Source: Lysobacter sp. TY2-98
Lineage (GTDB): Bacteria > Pseudomonadota > Gammaproteobacteria > Xanthomonadales > Xanthomonadaceae
Assembly: GCF_003367355.1 (NCBI RefSeq)
Contig: NZ_CP031413.1
Coordinates: 434,001-498,000, forward strand
DNA length: 64,000 nt
Direction of reading: 5' to 3'
A program made the position numbers and the translations under genes. The notes under the pieces are model-generated. The model had not been told where the DNA came from, did not search any database, and saw only the letters and a program-made list of their open reading frames with translations. Below, in pieces: positions 7,905 to 16,750 of the stretch. The stretch's first letter is position 1. Each line of letters opens with the position of its first letter.

Positions 7905-9369
7905 GTACGACTGGACGCGACACACTGCCGCGGTCGCGGCGGTGCTCGTCGTCCTTGCGCTCGCGTTCCTGGGCAGCCGCGGCTTGTGGGATCCGGACGA
8001 AGGCCGCTACACGAACGTCGCGTTGAACATGCTGGCCCGCGGCGATTGGCTGGTACCGCATCGCAGCTTCGAGGTGGCGCACTGGACCAAGCCGCCTCTC
8101 GCCTATTGGGCCATTGCGACCGGTTTCAGCATGCTGGGCGTCTCGACATGGGCGGCGCGCCTGGCGCCCGCACTGGCGTACCTCATCAGTGCGTTTGCAG
8201 TTGCGCGCATCGGACGGCGTCTGGTTCCGGGGCAGGGGCCGCGACCGGCACTCGTCTTCGGCACCTTGTTGCTGCCCGCCGTGGCCTCGCAGCTCGTCAC
8301 GACGGATATGGTGCTCACCGCGTGCGAGAGCCTCGCCATGTGGGGCTACGTCGAACGCCGGTGGGGCGACGGACGTCAGCGGTGGCTGCTCCTCATGTAC
8401 GCGGCGTTCGGGCTCGCGTTCCTGACGAAGGGTCCGCCCGGGCTGCTGCCCGCGCTGGCCATCATCGCCACCGAGTTCTTGGTGCCGCAGCCGCGACGGA
8501 TCCTGTCGGCATCCGGGATGGCAGTCTTCGCACTGGTCGCATTTCCGTGGTTCATCGCCGTTGTCGCCACGTCACCCGGGCTGTTGCACTACCTCCTCAC
8601 CCAGGAGGTCGTCGGTCGGGTTGCCAGCAACGACTTCGGGCGCCATGGCGAGTGGTACGGGTGGGCCGTGGTGTACGGCCCCGCGCTTGTTGTCGGCACC
8701 TCCCCCTGGCTCCTCCCATTGCTGAGATCGCTGCGGACGGCCCGCGCCGAATTCCGTGGCGAAATGCGGGACGGTCGACGCGTCCGCGACGACGTGGTGG
8801 TGTTCCTCGCGACGTGGATCCTGCTGCCGCTCATCGTGTTCTGCATTGCGCGATCGCGTTTGCCCTTGTACGTGCTGCCGATCATGGCGCCGATCGCGCT
8901 GCTCGTCGTGCGGACGTATGCGAACGGCGGCCGCGCCTTTCCCACGCGCCTCCTGATCGCCTGGTGCGTCGTGTTGTTCGCCATCCGCGCGGCGGGCGGC
9001 TTCATTCCGTCGAAACAGGACGCGCGCGCGCTGGCGAGTCAGATCCAGCAGCGTCTGGATGGCCCGGTGAGCCAGGTCGTCTTCGTCGATGACGTTCCAC
9101 GCTACGGGCTCCGACTCCATCTGGGTGTAGAGGTCGAGAGCGTCGCGCTACATGCCCCGGCCAATCACCCGAGTCCGGATGTTGACGAGACGATGGACCG
9201 TGAACTTGCCACCCGCGACGCGCTGGATGGAATCTGGTTGACGCCCGAGGCGCATTTCCCCGCAGTGCTGGCGCACCTGCGTGCGACGCACTTCGACGCC
9301 CGTCCCCTCGGCACGCCGCTTCAGGGGCGAGTGCTATTTCGCATCCAGCGACACGCGGCGCTGCCCTAG
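7879..9369 (+). CDS. ArnT-like GT39 family membrane glycosyltransferase
   Basis: 496 residues with about ten or eleven helices. The GT39/PMT_2 hallmark is clear near the N-terminus: GLWDPDEGRYTNVALNM (catalytic acidic pair in the first periplasmic loop) and HWTKPPLAYW. Family members use undecaprenyl-phosphate sugars; ArnT adds aminoarabinose to lipid A. The C-terminal periplasmic portion is shorter than classical ArnT (about 550 residues), so lipid A is only a candidate acceptor. No arnBCADEF genes are visible. It overlaps the upstream barrel gene by 26 bases and belongs to the operon starting at box B. Confidence 0.8.
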   Translation: MSASKSSARYDWTRHTAAVAAVLVVLALAFLGSRGLWDPDEGRYTNVALNMLARGDWLVPHRSFEVAHWTKPPLAYWAIATGFSMLGVSTWAARLAPALAYLISAFAVARIGRRLVPGQGPRPALVFGTLLLPAVASQLVTTDMVLTACESLAMWGYVERRWGDGRQRWLLLMYAAFGLAFLTKGPPGLLPALAIIATEFLVPQPRRILSASGMAVFALVAFPWFIAVVATSPGLLHYLLTQEVVGRVASNDFGRHGEWYGWAVVYGPALVVGTSPWLLPLLRSLRTARAEFRGEMRDGRRVRDDVVVFLATWILLPLIVFCIARSRLPLYVLPIMAPIALLVVRTYANGGRAFPTRLLIAWCVVLFAIRAAGGFIPSKQDARALASQIQQRLDGPVSQVVFVDDVPRYGLRLHLGVEVESVALHAPANHPSPDVDETMDRELATRDALDGIWLTPEAHFPAVLAHLRATHFDARPLGTPLQGRVLFRIQRHAALP

Positions 9370-9447
9370 AACGCTGAGCCCGAGCGAAGCAATCGGGACA
9401 TCGGGCGCTCGTCGACTTCCCATCCACGCATTCTTTCAGGAGCTCCC

Positions 9448-10485
9448 ATGCATCGCGCCTTGGCCCTCGCTTGCATCATCGCCCTCGGTGGCTGCGCCAC
9501 GTCCGCCGCACGCAACGACGCGTTGGGTGTGACCGCCACGTGGGCGGTATCCGGCGATGGTCGCTGGGATCTCCTGGATGTCGATTCGGGCGCACACCGC
9601 CTCTATGTCAGCCGAAGCAACCGAGTCCAGGTGTTCGACACGACCACGGGCGCCATGACCGGTGAAGTCGCGGATACGCCCGGCGTGCATGGCATCGCCA
9701 TCGTTCCGTCGCTCGGTCGCGGGTTCGCGACCGACGGCTCGGCCAATCGCGTCACGGAATTCGATCTCGCCTCGCTGGCGCAGGTGCGCTCGATCGCCGT
9801 GTCCGGCGCGTCCCCCGACGCCGTCATCTACGACACCGCGAGCAAGCACCTCTTCGCATTCAATGCGCACAGCAATAGCGCTTCGGTGCTCGACCCGGTC
9901 GCGGGCCGGGAAGTCGCCACGATCGCATTGGCCGGCAATCCCGAGCTCGCCGCCAGCGATGGCAGAGGTCACGTGTACGTCAATCTGGAGAGCCGCGGCG
10001 AGGTCGTCGACATCGACACGTCCACGTCAAAAATCGCGCACATCTGGGCGCTGCCGGATTGTGAGGAGCCGACCGGCCTCGCGATGGACGTGACGCACGC
10101 CCGCCTTTTTTCGGCGTGCGCCAACGGCCAGATGGCGGTCACCGATGCTCACGACGGTCACGCCGTTGCGCGGATTCCGATCGGCGATGGCCCCGACGGC
10201 CTGGTCTTCGACGCAGCGCTTGGCCGCATCCTCGTTCCGAACGGGCGCAGTGGCACGCTCACCGTGATCCAGGAGCTCGCTCCCGACCGTTACGAAGTCG
10301 CTCAAACCGTAACGACGGCGCAAAGCGCCCGCACCATCGCGCTGGATCCGGCAACGCACCGTGCCTACCTGCCCGCTGCCTCATTCGGGCCGAAGCCGGC
10401 GGGTGACGAACACGCGCGCCCTCCCATGCTGCCGGGAAGCTTCCGGATTGTCGTGGTGGCGCCGCTCGCGGCCGGTTCACCTTAA
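9448..10485 (+). CDS. YncE-like beta-propeller lipoprotein
   Basis: 345 residues. Signal peptide ends in a lipobox (IALGGC, Cys16), so it should be a lipoprotein. The remainder is a repeated WD/NHL-type propeller: DVDSGAHRLYVSRSN, GIAIVPSLGRGFATDGS, DAVIYDTASKHLFAFNAHS, each about 42-45 residues, as in YncE and surface-antigen-like propellers. No catalytic residues are evident; the role is probably binding or scaffolding. ATG at 9448 follows AGGAGCTCCC. It is separated from the glycosyltransferase by 78 bases. Confidence 0.75.
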   Translation: MHRALALACIIALGGCATSAARNDALGVTATWAVSGDGRWDLLDVDSGAHRLYVSRSNRVQVFDTTTGAMTGEVADTPGVHGIAIVPSLGRGFATDGSANRVTEFDLASLAQVRSIAVSGASPDAVIYDTASKHLFAFNAHSNSASVLDPVAGREVATIALAGNPELAASDGRGHVYVNLESRGEVVDIDTSTSKIAHIWALPDCEEPTGLAMDVTHARLFSACANGQMAVTDAHDGHAVARIPIGDGPDGLVFDAALGRILVPNGRSGTLTVIQELAPDRYEVAQTVTTAQSARTIALDPATHRAYLPAASFGPKPAGDEHARPPMLPGSFRIVVVAPLAAGSP

Positions 10486-10498
10486 TCGCGACCACACG

Positions 10499-10525
10499 CT
10501 AACGGGAGGCTGAGGCCCGCTTGAT
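10499..10525 (+). promoter_or_regulatory. Triple direct repeat (11-bp period), putative response-regulator box C
   Basis: CTAAC at 10499, CTGAG at 10510, TTGAT at 10521, again exactly 11 bases apart, 54 bases before the PepSY gene. It is the most diverged of the three boxes and its following -10 (TTTCCT region) is weak. Confidence 0.5.
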
Positions 10526-10578
10526 GCGGTGTTTCCTGAGCAGCGGTCATCGTGCCCGCTCACACTGGGAGCGAACCG

Positions 10579-10920
10579 ATGACGTTGAGATCCGTACAGA
10601 TTCTGGCCGCCGTGGTCGCGCTGCTGACGAGCGGCGTCGCCGCGGCGACCACGCACTCGACACCTGCGCTCATATCGAAGTCGCGCGCGGAACACTTTGC
10701 ACTCGGACGCGTGCACGACGGAAAGATCCGAAGCGCCGAACTCGAGACGGAAAAGCACCGCAAGGTGTGGTCCTTCGACATTGCGCGCGCCGGTCATGCG
10801 GGTATCACTGAAGTGCTCGTTGATGCGCACTCCGGGAAGATCGTCAGCGTCACGACCGAAACGCCCAAACAGGAACAAGACGAGAAACAGGCCGAGGCGA
10901 AGGAAACTTCGCATCACTGA
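10579..10920 (+). CDS. Small periplasmic PepSY-domain protein
   Basis: 113 residues: signal peptide (cleaved after VAAAT region), then a single PepSY-like domain with WSFDIAR...ITEVLVDAHSGKIVSV, the usual beta-hairpin with D-x-x-S-G-K-I/V. It ends in a charged, Gln/Glu/Lys-rich tail. PepSY proteins are thought to bind or inhibit peptidases or metals in the periplasm and are commonly regulated by PhoP- or PmrA-type systems, consistent with box C upstream. ATG at 10579 was preferred to 10552 because it starts the signal peptide and follows GGGAGCGAACCG. Confidence 0.75.
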   Translation: MTLRSVQILAAVVALLTSGVAAATTHSTPALISKSRAEHFALGRVHDGKIRSAELETEKHRKVWSFDIARAGHAGITEVLVDAHSGKIVSVTTETPKQEQDEKQAEAKETSHH

Positions 10921-10943
10921 TCCCGCAGCAGTCGGCTTTCCAT

Positions 10944-10975
10944 GGGCGCCGGCGACTGCGGCGCCCTTCCTGTTT
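10944..10975 (+). terminator. Probable rho-independent terminator
   Basis: Inverted repeat GGGCGCC (10944-10950) / GGCGCCC (10960-10966) with a 9-base loop, followed by TTCCTGTTT. It lies 24 bases after the PepSY stop. Confidence 0.6.
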
Positions 10976-11080
10976 GCGCATTCGCTCGACGGAACGACCG
11001 ATCAGCGGCGCACTTCGGCTTCTGCACGGGACGGGCGACTTGGGGTGGTGGCAACGACGACCGCCCAAGTGCGCGGGACT

Positions 11081-11704
11081 TTAGATCGGTTTGACATATC
11101 CGACCATCACGCCGTGCCCGGGCATCACGCTCATGATCAGCGGTGACTGCCGCCGGTGCGCCCAGGTTCCCCACGCCACTCCAACGCCGGCACCGACCAG
11201 TACATCGCTCTGCCAATGCCCGTGGACTTTGACTCGCGCAATGGTGTCGTAGACGGGTAGTGCGGCGAGTGCGTACACGGCGGGATGGTCATGCCCGTAC
11301 TCCGCGATGAAGGGCGTGACGACCGTCGATATCTCGGCGACTTCGCCGCTGGGAAAGCTCTGGTGACCGTGGCCGCTGAAGAACGCATTCGGGTCGTCGG
11401 TCTCGCTTGGGCGTTCCCGGCTGAAGGCGTATTTCATGACCGTCGTCGTGCCGGCGGTCAGAACCATTGCATCCAGGCTCTGCGCGAACGTGCGTCCGAT
11501 GCGCGAGTCGCGGTCGGCGACGAACGCGCCGCCGACCACCGTGAGTGCAGCGCCCATCGCCAACTTCTTCTGATAACTGCGGTCCCAGAGGCCCGAGTCG
11601 TCGTACGGAACCTTGTGGTCGATGCCGAACGGCCCGCCGCCCGCGACTGCGGCAGTGGACGTCATGGACAGCACGAGACCGAGCGCGAGATCGCGAAGCT
11701 TCAT
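11081..11704 (-). CDS. Periplasmic PAP2-family protein with SGE in place of SGH
   Basis: 207 residues with a signal peptide (cleaved near AAVAGG) and a PAP2 core: KYAFSRERP (motif 1), SFPSGEVAEIS (motif 2) and ARVKVHGHWQSDVL (motif 3). Motif 2 carries Glu where the catalytic His of PSGH normally sits; I believe this variant recurs in a subgroup of proteobacterial PAP2 proteins, so it may be an altered mechanism rather than decay. Membrane segments are short. It is convergent with the PepSY gene and unlinked to a box-type promoter. ATG at 11704 begins the signal peptide. Confidence 0.75.
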   Translation of the reverse strand: MKLRDLALGLVLSMTSTAAVAGGGPFGIDHKVPYDDSGLWDRSYQKKLAMGAALTVVGGAFVADRDSRIGRTFAQSLDAMVLTAGTTTVMKYAFSRERPSETDDPNAFFSGHGHQSFPSGEVAEISTVVTPFIAEYGHDHPAVYALAALPVYDTIARVKVHGHWQSDVLVGAGVGVAWGTWAHRRQSPLIMSVMPGHGVMVGYVKPI

Positions 11705-12258
11705 GGCAACCCTCCCGCTGTGCGCCGGCTGCAGTAATGCTTCGGCGTTCGCTCGCGAAATTCGCGCACGTGCTGCTATCGGCCCGTGAGTGGATCGCGA
11801 AGGCGATGCCATGTTGTCGTGCCGTCGTCCTGTCGAATCATGGCAACGGCCTGAACCATGCCGATTGCCAATCGGTGTCGACGGCTGCGGCCCACCCGTA
11901 GGCGATGCTGACGCCACTGTGCTCGACGCGTGACCGAGAACCTTCGACGCGAAAAAACATGGCGTCGCTGTTCCCCGCAGGCATCTGGGTCCAGGGCATC
12001 TCGGGCGCCGTCCATGCGGTCGGCGGCGTCGTGCTGCTTCTCGTTGATGCAAGCCTCATCACGTCCGCGGCGCTGTACATCAACGCTCCGAACTCGCCGA
12101 AGCTCCGCGCGACATCTCACGATGCTTCTGCGCCATTCCGCGGTCGGCCTGTCCACGCATCCGAGCTTCGCGTCGATGACCGCGCATGCGGACGGCTGGC
12201 TCGCCCATCCACGCGCGTCCTGCGGCTGGCGCACATCGTCCGCCAGGCGTGACGGCCG
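11705..12258. other. Intergenic stretch without a supported gene
   Basis: About 550 bases. Open frames exist on both strands (for example 11905-12252 plus and 11838-12083 minus), but they overlap one another, have no clear ribosome-binding site and no family resemblance I can see. It presumably includes the promoter of the PAP2 gene at its left end and the 3' end of the histone-fold gene at its right. Confidence 0.5.
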
Positions 12259-12702
12259 CTAAAGCAGCAGGTCGAACAGGCGATACGCCCGTTCCCACTC
12301 CTCGGTCGCCGGATTCTTGAGATCCTCGTCGATGACCTTGAAAGACTCTGCAAGCGCGACGCATAACGCTCCGGCGATGTCGGGAAAACTCGCCTCCGTT
12401 TCGTCTCCGATGGACAGGTCGCTCGGCGGCAATTGGATCAGCCCGCCCAGGTACTCCGTGAGCTGCAGCTCGGCGTTCATCAGCCGGAAACGGTGGATCG
12501 TCTCCTGGAGCCCCTTGGTGATCGGCAGATCCCAGGGCTCGACCACGTCGCGGTCATTGGCCTTGGCGTTGGCTTCCCCGCGTACGACAAGATCCACGAC
12601 CTTGTGACGGACAAACTCCTCGAGTCGTCGAACGTCAGTCTTGTCGAGATCGAGACCGCCCGCTCGGCGGAACAACTTCTCCAACCTGTGAATGGTCGCC
12701 AT
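12259..12702 (-). CDS. DUF1931 bacterial histone-fold protein
   Basis: 147 residues. The N-terminal half (MATIHRLEKLFRRAGGLDLDK to about residue 70) reads as one histone fold: short helix, long central helix FVRHKVVDLVVRGEANAKAN, strap with RDVVEPWDLPITKG. The C-terminal half, with DLSIGDETEASFPDIAGAL, is compatible with the second fold of a pseudodimer. DUF1931 proteins are structurally doublet histones; DNA binding is not assured. ATG at 12702 follows GAGGTGCGCC, a good Shine-Dalgarno sequence; an in-frame upstream start at 12756 is less likely. Confidence 0.78.
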   Translation of the reverse strand: MATIHRLEKLFRRAGGLDLDKTDVRRLEEFVRHKVVDLVVRGEANAKANDRDVVEPWDLPITKGLQETIHRFRLMNAELQLTEYLGGLIQLPPSDLSIGDETEASFPDIAGALCVALAESFKVIDEDLKNPATEEWERAYRLFDLLL

Positions 12703-12778
12703 GGCGCACCTCGCCTGCGAGACGGCCACCATGTACTCAACTGCCCGGCCCGGCATTGACGTTCGTCAAGGCAGCCCT

Positions 12779-13249
12779 CTAAAGCGCCTTCTCGACCCAG
12801 TCGATGATCGCCGACGTCGGCATCGCCCCCGAGGTGCGGGCGACCTCGCGCCCTTTCCTGAGCATCACCATGCTCGGAATGCCGCGAATGCCGTAGCGCC
12901 CGGCAATGGCAGGTTCCGCCTCGGTATCGAGTTTGCCGAGCCGCACGCGCGGCTCAAGCCGTGCCGCCGCCATCTCGAAATTGGGCGTCATCATCCGGCA
13001 CGGACCGCACCACGCCGCCCAGAAGTCGATCACGATGGGCAGGTCGCTCTTGAGCGCGTGCGATTCGAAGTTCGCGCCGTTGAGCTCGACGACTTTGCCC
13101 GCGAAGAGCGGGCTGTGGCACCTCCCGCATTTCGGGTGGCGGTCGAGACTGGCGCGCGGAACGCGGTTCAGCGATGCATCGGTCGGACAGGCGACGATCA
13201 GCATCTCGACAGCTGTCTGCGGGTCGCGATCGACGGTCGAATCCGACAT
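12779..13249 (-). CDS. trxC: TrxC-like thioredoxin 2 with incomplete zinc motif
   Basis: 156 residues. Thioredoxin fold with active site WCGPC (residues 80-84) and cis-Pro in GIRGIPSMVML. The N-terminal extension matches TrxC (ACP..ASLNRVPR, then HPKCGRC), which normally holds zinc with two CxxC pairs. Here the first pair is CPTD, so one ligand is missing and only Cys21, Cys41 and Cys44 remain. Family role: cytosolic disulfide reductase, induced by oxidative stress in enterics. The start follows AAGGAGACTCCG. It is transcribed in the same direction as the histone-fold gene, 76 bases upstream of it. Confidence 0.85.
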   Translation of the reverse strand: MSDSTVDRDPQTAVEMLIVACPTDASLNRVPRASLDRHPKCGRCHSPLFAGKVVELNGANFESHALKSDLPIVIDFWAAWCGPCRMMTPNFEMAAARLEPRVRLGKLDTEAEPAIAGRYGIRGIPSMVMLRKGREVARTSGAMPTSAIIDWVEKAL

Positions 13250-13740
13250 CGGAGTCTCCTTGCCGCTTCGCGGCAGGCGGGGCGCAACCGCAGCGGCTCC
13301 CTGGCTTGGCCAATCTGCAGCGGGGAGGCGCGTTTGTGCGCATCGACAACATGCGCCTTCCGCATCCAAACCGCCAGCGGCTGAGCTGCTCGCGCGTGCC
13401 GAAATCGCACATCCGGCGCAGCGGCCGAGTCCGAGCGGTGGCCCGCTGCGCGCGGCGCAGCCAGCCTGATGAAGGCAGCGGCATGCATCTGCGTTACTCG
13501 TCCTCCGAGTATTGCGGCGATGACGCAGACGGACGAGGAGGGGGCCTAGCCGAGGTCGCACGGTTGACCCACGTGCAGACGCTCGACGAGAACGCAAATT
13601 CGCTCGAGACCCGCAAGCGCCGCAGTTGCGAATGAAGGCGTCGACGACGACGCGAAGTTACTGGCGGAATTGCACTGTCGACCGCCAACGAAAAAGCCCG
13701 CGAATGCGCGGGCTCTCTTTCGATCACGCGGTCGCGGCGA
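13250..13740. other. Intergenic stretch between trxC and cheA
   Basis: About 490 bases with no supported gene; the open frames are Arg/Ser/Pro-rich mirrors. It carries the cheA terminator near its right end and presumably the trxC promoter near its left. Confidence 0.55.
13690..13716 (-). terminator. Rho-independent terminator of the chemotaxis/flagellar operon
   Basis: On the minus strand AGCCCGCGCATTCGCGGGCT forms a GC-rich hairpin followed by TTTTT. It lies 26 bases past the cheA stop. Confidence 0.85.
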
Positions 13741-15543
13741 TCAGCCGTTTACGACTGCGCGCCGCGTGCGCACGCCGGTGTCGTGCAGTGAATCGACGTC
13801 GAGGATCAACGCCATGCGGCCGTCGCCGATGAGGCTTGCGCCCGCGTAGCCGGCGAGGCCGCGCAGCGTGCGGGGCAGGGCCTTGATGACGACTTCCTCG
13901 CGGCCGCGCACGCGGTCGACGAGCAGCACGAAGCGCTGTTCGCCGGCCTGCAGGACCACGCCGGTCGCAGCGCCCTTTTCGGATGGGTCGAGGCCCAGCC
14001 AGGTGCGCAGGTCGAGTACCGGCGTCGGTTGTTCACGCAGGTCGAGCACGCTCTGGCCGTCGATCCACATGGCGTTGCCGCCGGTGTGCGCGAGCACTTC
14101 GACCACGCGCACCAGCGGGAGCGCGTAGACGTCGCCGTCGATCTCGACGAGCAGCGTCGGCAGGATGGCGAGCGTCAGCGGCACCTTGATCGCCATGCGC
14201 GTGCCGCGACCAATCTCGGACTGGATCTGCACGGTGCCGGCGAGTTCGCGGATCTTGCTCTGCACGACGTCCATGCCGACGCCGCGACCGGAAAGATCGC
14301 TGACTTCCGCCTTGGTCGAGAAGCCCGGCAGGAAGATCAGCTGCAGGCATTCGTCGGCGCTGAGGCGTGCAGCGGCTTCGGCGTCGATCAGGCCCTTGCG
14401 GATCGCGCTTTCGCGGATCTTGTCGGGATCGATGCCGGCGCCGTCGTCGCGCACTTCGATCATCACGTGATCGCCTTCCTGCTGCGCGGAAAGACGCACG
14501 TTGCCCTGTTCGTTCTTGCCCGCGGCGCGACGCACGTCCGGCGCTTCGATGCCGTGGTCGATCGCGTTGCGCACCAGGTGCACCAGCGGATCGGACAGGG
14601 CTTCGACGAGGTTGCGATCGAGTTCGGTTTCCGCACCGATGACTTCGAGTTCGACCGACTTCTTCACCTGACGCGCCACATCACGCGCCAGTTTCGGGAA
14701 GCGCGAGAACACGCGGCCGACCGGCTGCATGCGCGCCATCATGACCGCCGACTGCAGGCGCGATGTCGCGGCGTCGAGCGCGGTGACGGCGCGATCGAGG
14801 TCTTCGTCGCGAAGGCGCGGGCGGATCGTCTTCAGGCGATTGCGCGCCAGCACGAGTTCGCCGACGAGGTTGACCATCGCGTCGAGACGGCGCACGTCGA
14901 CGCGCACTGTGGTCTCGCCGGCATCGTTCGCCGCCGGGCTGCGACGACCGCCCGCAACGGGTTCGGGACGCGCGATCTGGGCAGGAGAGGGCGCAGGGGC
15001 GACCGCTGCCGGTGGCGGTGCTTCGGACACCTCCACGGCGCCGGGAAGCGCCCCCTTGCCATGGAACGCATCGAGCAGTGAATCGAAGTCGAGATCGTCG
15101 AGATTGTCGGGCAGATCACTCGCGGCGATGACCGTTGCAGCCGCGGCAGCGTGGCCGCGTCCATCGACATGCATGCTGTCGATCAGTCCCTGCGGAACGT
15201 CCGGCAGCGCGCGGCCCTGGCCGACGCATTCGAGCATGTCGGCGAGCAGGTCGATCGCCTGCTGCGCGCCGTCGAAGGCGAACGCATCGAGCGGCTGCGA
15301 ACCGTTGCGCGCGACATCGAGGCGATCCTCGACGGCGTGGCACAGCGTCACCATCGGCGGGAAGTCGAGGAAGCCCGCGCCGCCCTTGATGGTGTGGAAG
15401 CCGCGGAAGACGGTGTTGAGCGCGTCGCGATCCTCGGGCGAACGCTCGAGGACCACCATCTGTTCGCCGAGCTGATCGACGATCTCGCGGGCTTCGACGA
15501 GGAAGTCCGCGCAGATCTCGGTCATGCCTTCGGTTGCGCTCAT
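13741..15543 (-). CDS. cheA: Chemotaxis histidine kinase CheA
   Basis: 600 residues. P1 Hpt domain with phosphorylated His50 (FRGFHTIKGGAGF), a Pro/Ala-rich linker, P3 dimerisation (TTVRVDVRRLDAMVNLVGEL), P4 ATPase with N-box LVRNAIDHGIE, G1 DDGAGI and G2 GRGVGMDV, then P5 CheW-like domain to the end. The P2 CheY-binding domain is short or absent, compatible with direct phosphotransfer to CheY/CheB. It autophosphorylates under receptor control at the cell pole. Last gene of the flagellar stretch; ATG 18 bases after cheZ. Confidence 0.93.
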   Translation of the reverse strand: MSATEGMTEICADFLVEAREIVDQLGEQMVVLERSPEDRDALNTVFRGFHTIKGGAGFLDFPPMVTLCHAVEDRLDVARNGSQPLDAFAFDGAQQAIDLLADMLECVGQGRALPDVPQGLIDSMHVDGRGHAAAAATVIAASDLPDNLDDLDFDSLLDAFHGKGALPGAVEVSEAPPPAAVAPAPSPAQIARPEPVAGGRRSPAANDAGETTVRVDVRRLDAMVNLVGELVLARNRLKTIRPRLRDEDLDRAVTALDAATSRLQSAVMMARMQPVGRVFSRFPKLARDVARQVKKSVELEVIGAETELDRNLVEALSDPLVHLVRNAIDHGIEAPDVRRAAGKNEQGNVRLSAQQEGDHVMIEVRDDGAGIDPDKIRESAIRKGLIDAEAAARLSADECLQLIFLPGFSTKAEVSDLSGRGVGMDVVQSKIRELAGTVQIQSEIGRGTRMAIKVPLTLAILPTLLVEIDGDVYALPLVRVVEVLAHTGGNAMWIDGQSVLDLREQPTPVLDLRTWLGLDPSEKGAATGVVLQAGEQRFVLLVDRVRGREEVVIKALPRTLRGLAGYAGASLIGDGRMALILDVDSLHDTGVRTRRAVVNG

Positions 15544-15561
15544 ACCGTCAGGTTCCGTGCG

Positions 15562-16179
15562 TTACAGGCCGAGCGACGACAGCAGCTCGTCGGCGTTGTC
15601 CTGCGTCGCGGGCGACGGGTCGATGCCCGTCACGGCGGGGCCGTGGCCGCGATTGGTGTTGAGATGCAGTGGCTCATGTGTGCCGACGATGTCGCCGAGA
15701 CCGACGTGCACCGCGCGAACGAGTTCGACCACGCGCAGAATGATCTGCCCCGTGAGGTCCTGATACCCCTGAGCGATCGACATCTCGGAGAAGCGCGAAC
15801 GCAGGCCGGCGAGCGCGGTGCGCTGGTCGTCGGTTTGCGGCTCGGGCAGCGCGTTGAGCAGGCGGCCGCATTCGTCGATCAGGTCGAGCGTGCGCATGCT
15901 CGAGGATTCTGTGAGCTGCACGACGTGCTCGAGACGCGCGCAGGCGTCGGGCAGCGATGCCGCGCCGGCGCCCCGACCGTCGTCGCCAAGGGCGACGGCG
16001 AGTTCACGCGCGAGACGCACGATGCCCTGCACCAGCGGCTGCGTGCGCCACGAAACGAGACCATCGATGGCAGCGCGGCAGGCCGCATCGTCACCGCTCT
16101 CGATCGCGCGTAGCGCCGACTGCAGCGTTTCGACGATGGCGTCGCGCTCGGGCGAAACGACCGCGACCGCGGCGTTCAT
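15562..16179 (-). CDS. cheZ: CheY-P phosphatase CheZ
   Basis: 205 residues, mostly helical. The catalytic helix [18 protein letters not shown] contains the Asp-x-x-x-Gln pair that dephosphorylates CheY-P, and the C-terminal peptide [11 protein letters not shown] is the CheY-tethering helix. The region between them is low-complexity, as usual. The start overlaps the cheY stop (ATGA), so CheY and its phosphatase are translationally coupled. Confidence 0.92.
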   Translation of the reverse strand: MNAAVAVVSPERDAIVETLQSALRAIESGDDAACRAAIDGLVSWRTQPLVQGIVRLARELAVALGDDGRGAGAASLPDACARLEHVVQLTESSSMRTLDLIDECGRLLNALPEPQTDDQRTALAGLRSRFSEMSIAQGYQDLTGQIILRVVELVRAVHVGLGDIVGTHEPLHLNTNRGHGPAVTGIDPSPATQDNADELLSSLGL

Positions 16180-16568
16180 GCCGCGGCCTCGATGCGCTCG
16201 AAGATCTTCGCCAGCTTGTCCTGCAGCGCACCGGCGGTGAACGGCTTGATGACGTAACCGTTCACGCCCGCCTGCGCGGCTTCGATGATCTGCTCGCGCT
16301 TGGCTTCCGCGGTGACCATGAGCACCGGGATCTTCTGCAGCGCGGCGTCGGCGCGGATGTGCTTGAGCAGGTCGATGCCCGGCATGCCCGGCATGTTCCA
16401 GTCAGTGATCACGAGGTCGAACTTGGCCTTGCGCAACTCGACGAGCGCGCTGTTGCCGTCTTCGGCTTCGGTGGTGTCGAAAAAGCCGAGGTCGTTGAGC
16501 AGGTTCTTGACGATACGGCGCATCGTCGAGAAATCGTCGACGATCAAAATCTTGATGTTCTTGTCCAT
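16176..16568 (-). CDS. cheY: Chemotaxis response regulator CheY
   Basis: 130 residues, single receiver domain. Acidic pair Asp11-Asp12, phosphoacceptor Asp56 in [12 protein letters not shown], conserved Thr in VTAEA and Lys in GYVIKPF. Phosphorylated CheY binds FliM at the motor switch and reverses rotation. ATG at 16568; a sigma-28-type promoter starts 29 bases upstream, matching the late-class regulation of chemotaxis genes. Confidence 0.95.
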   Translation of the reverse strand: MDKNIKILIVDDFSTMRRIVKNLLNDLGFFDTTEAEDGNSALVELRKAKFDLVITDWNMPGMPGIDLLKHIRADAALQKIPVLMVTAEAKREQIIEAAQAGVNGYVIKPFTAGALQDKLAKIFERIEAAA

Positions 16569-16596
16569 GGACGGGTTCCGGGCGGTCCTTGGGGAG

Positions 16597-16623
16597 CTAT
16601 CGGCTCGTGGGGGAAGTTCTTGA
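16597..16623 (-). promoter_or_regulatory. Sigma-28 (FliA) promoter of cheYZA
   Basis: Minus strand: TCAAGAAC, 11-base spacer, GCCGATAG; compare consensus TAAAGTTT-N11-GCCGATAA. The -10 half differs from consensus only in its last base. Confidence 0.75.
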
Positions 16624-16750
16624 ATCGCGCCGCGCCGACTTTGAGGGGCGGGGCGCTGCAGCGCTTCGCAGTCCGAAGGGGGTGCGCTCGCGCAACTGCG
16701 AAGCGCATCACACCGCGGCGGCCGGACGTCGACGCCGGCCCGCACAGCGC

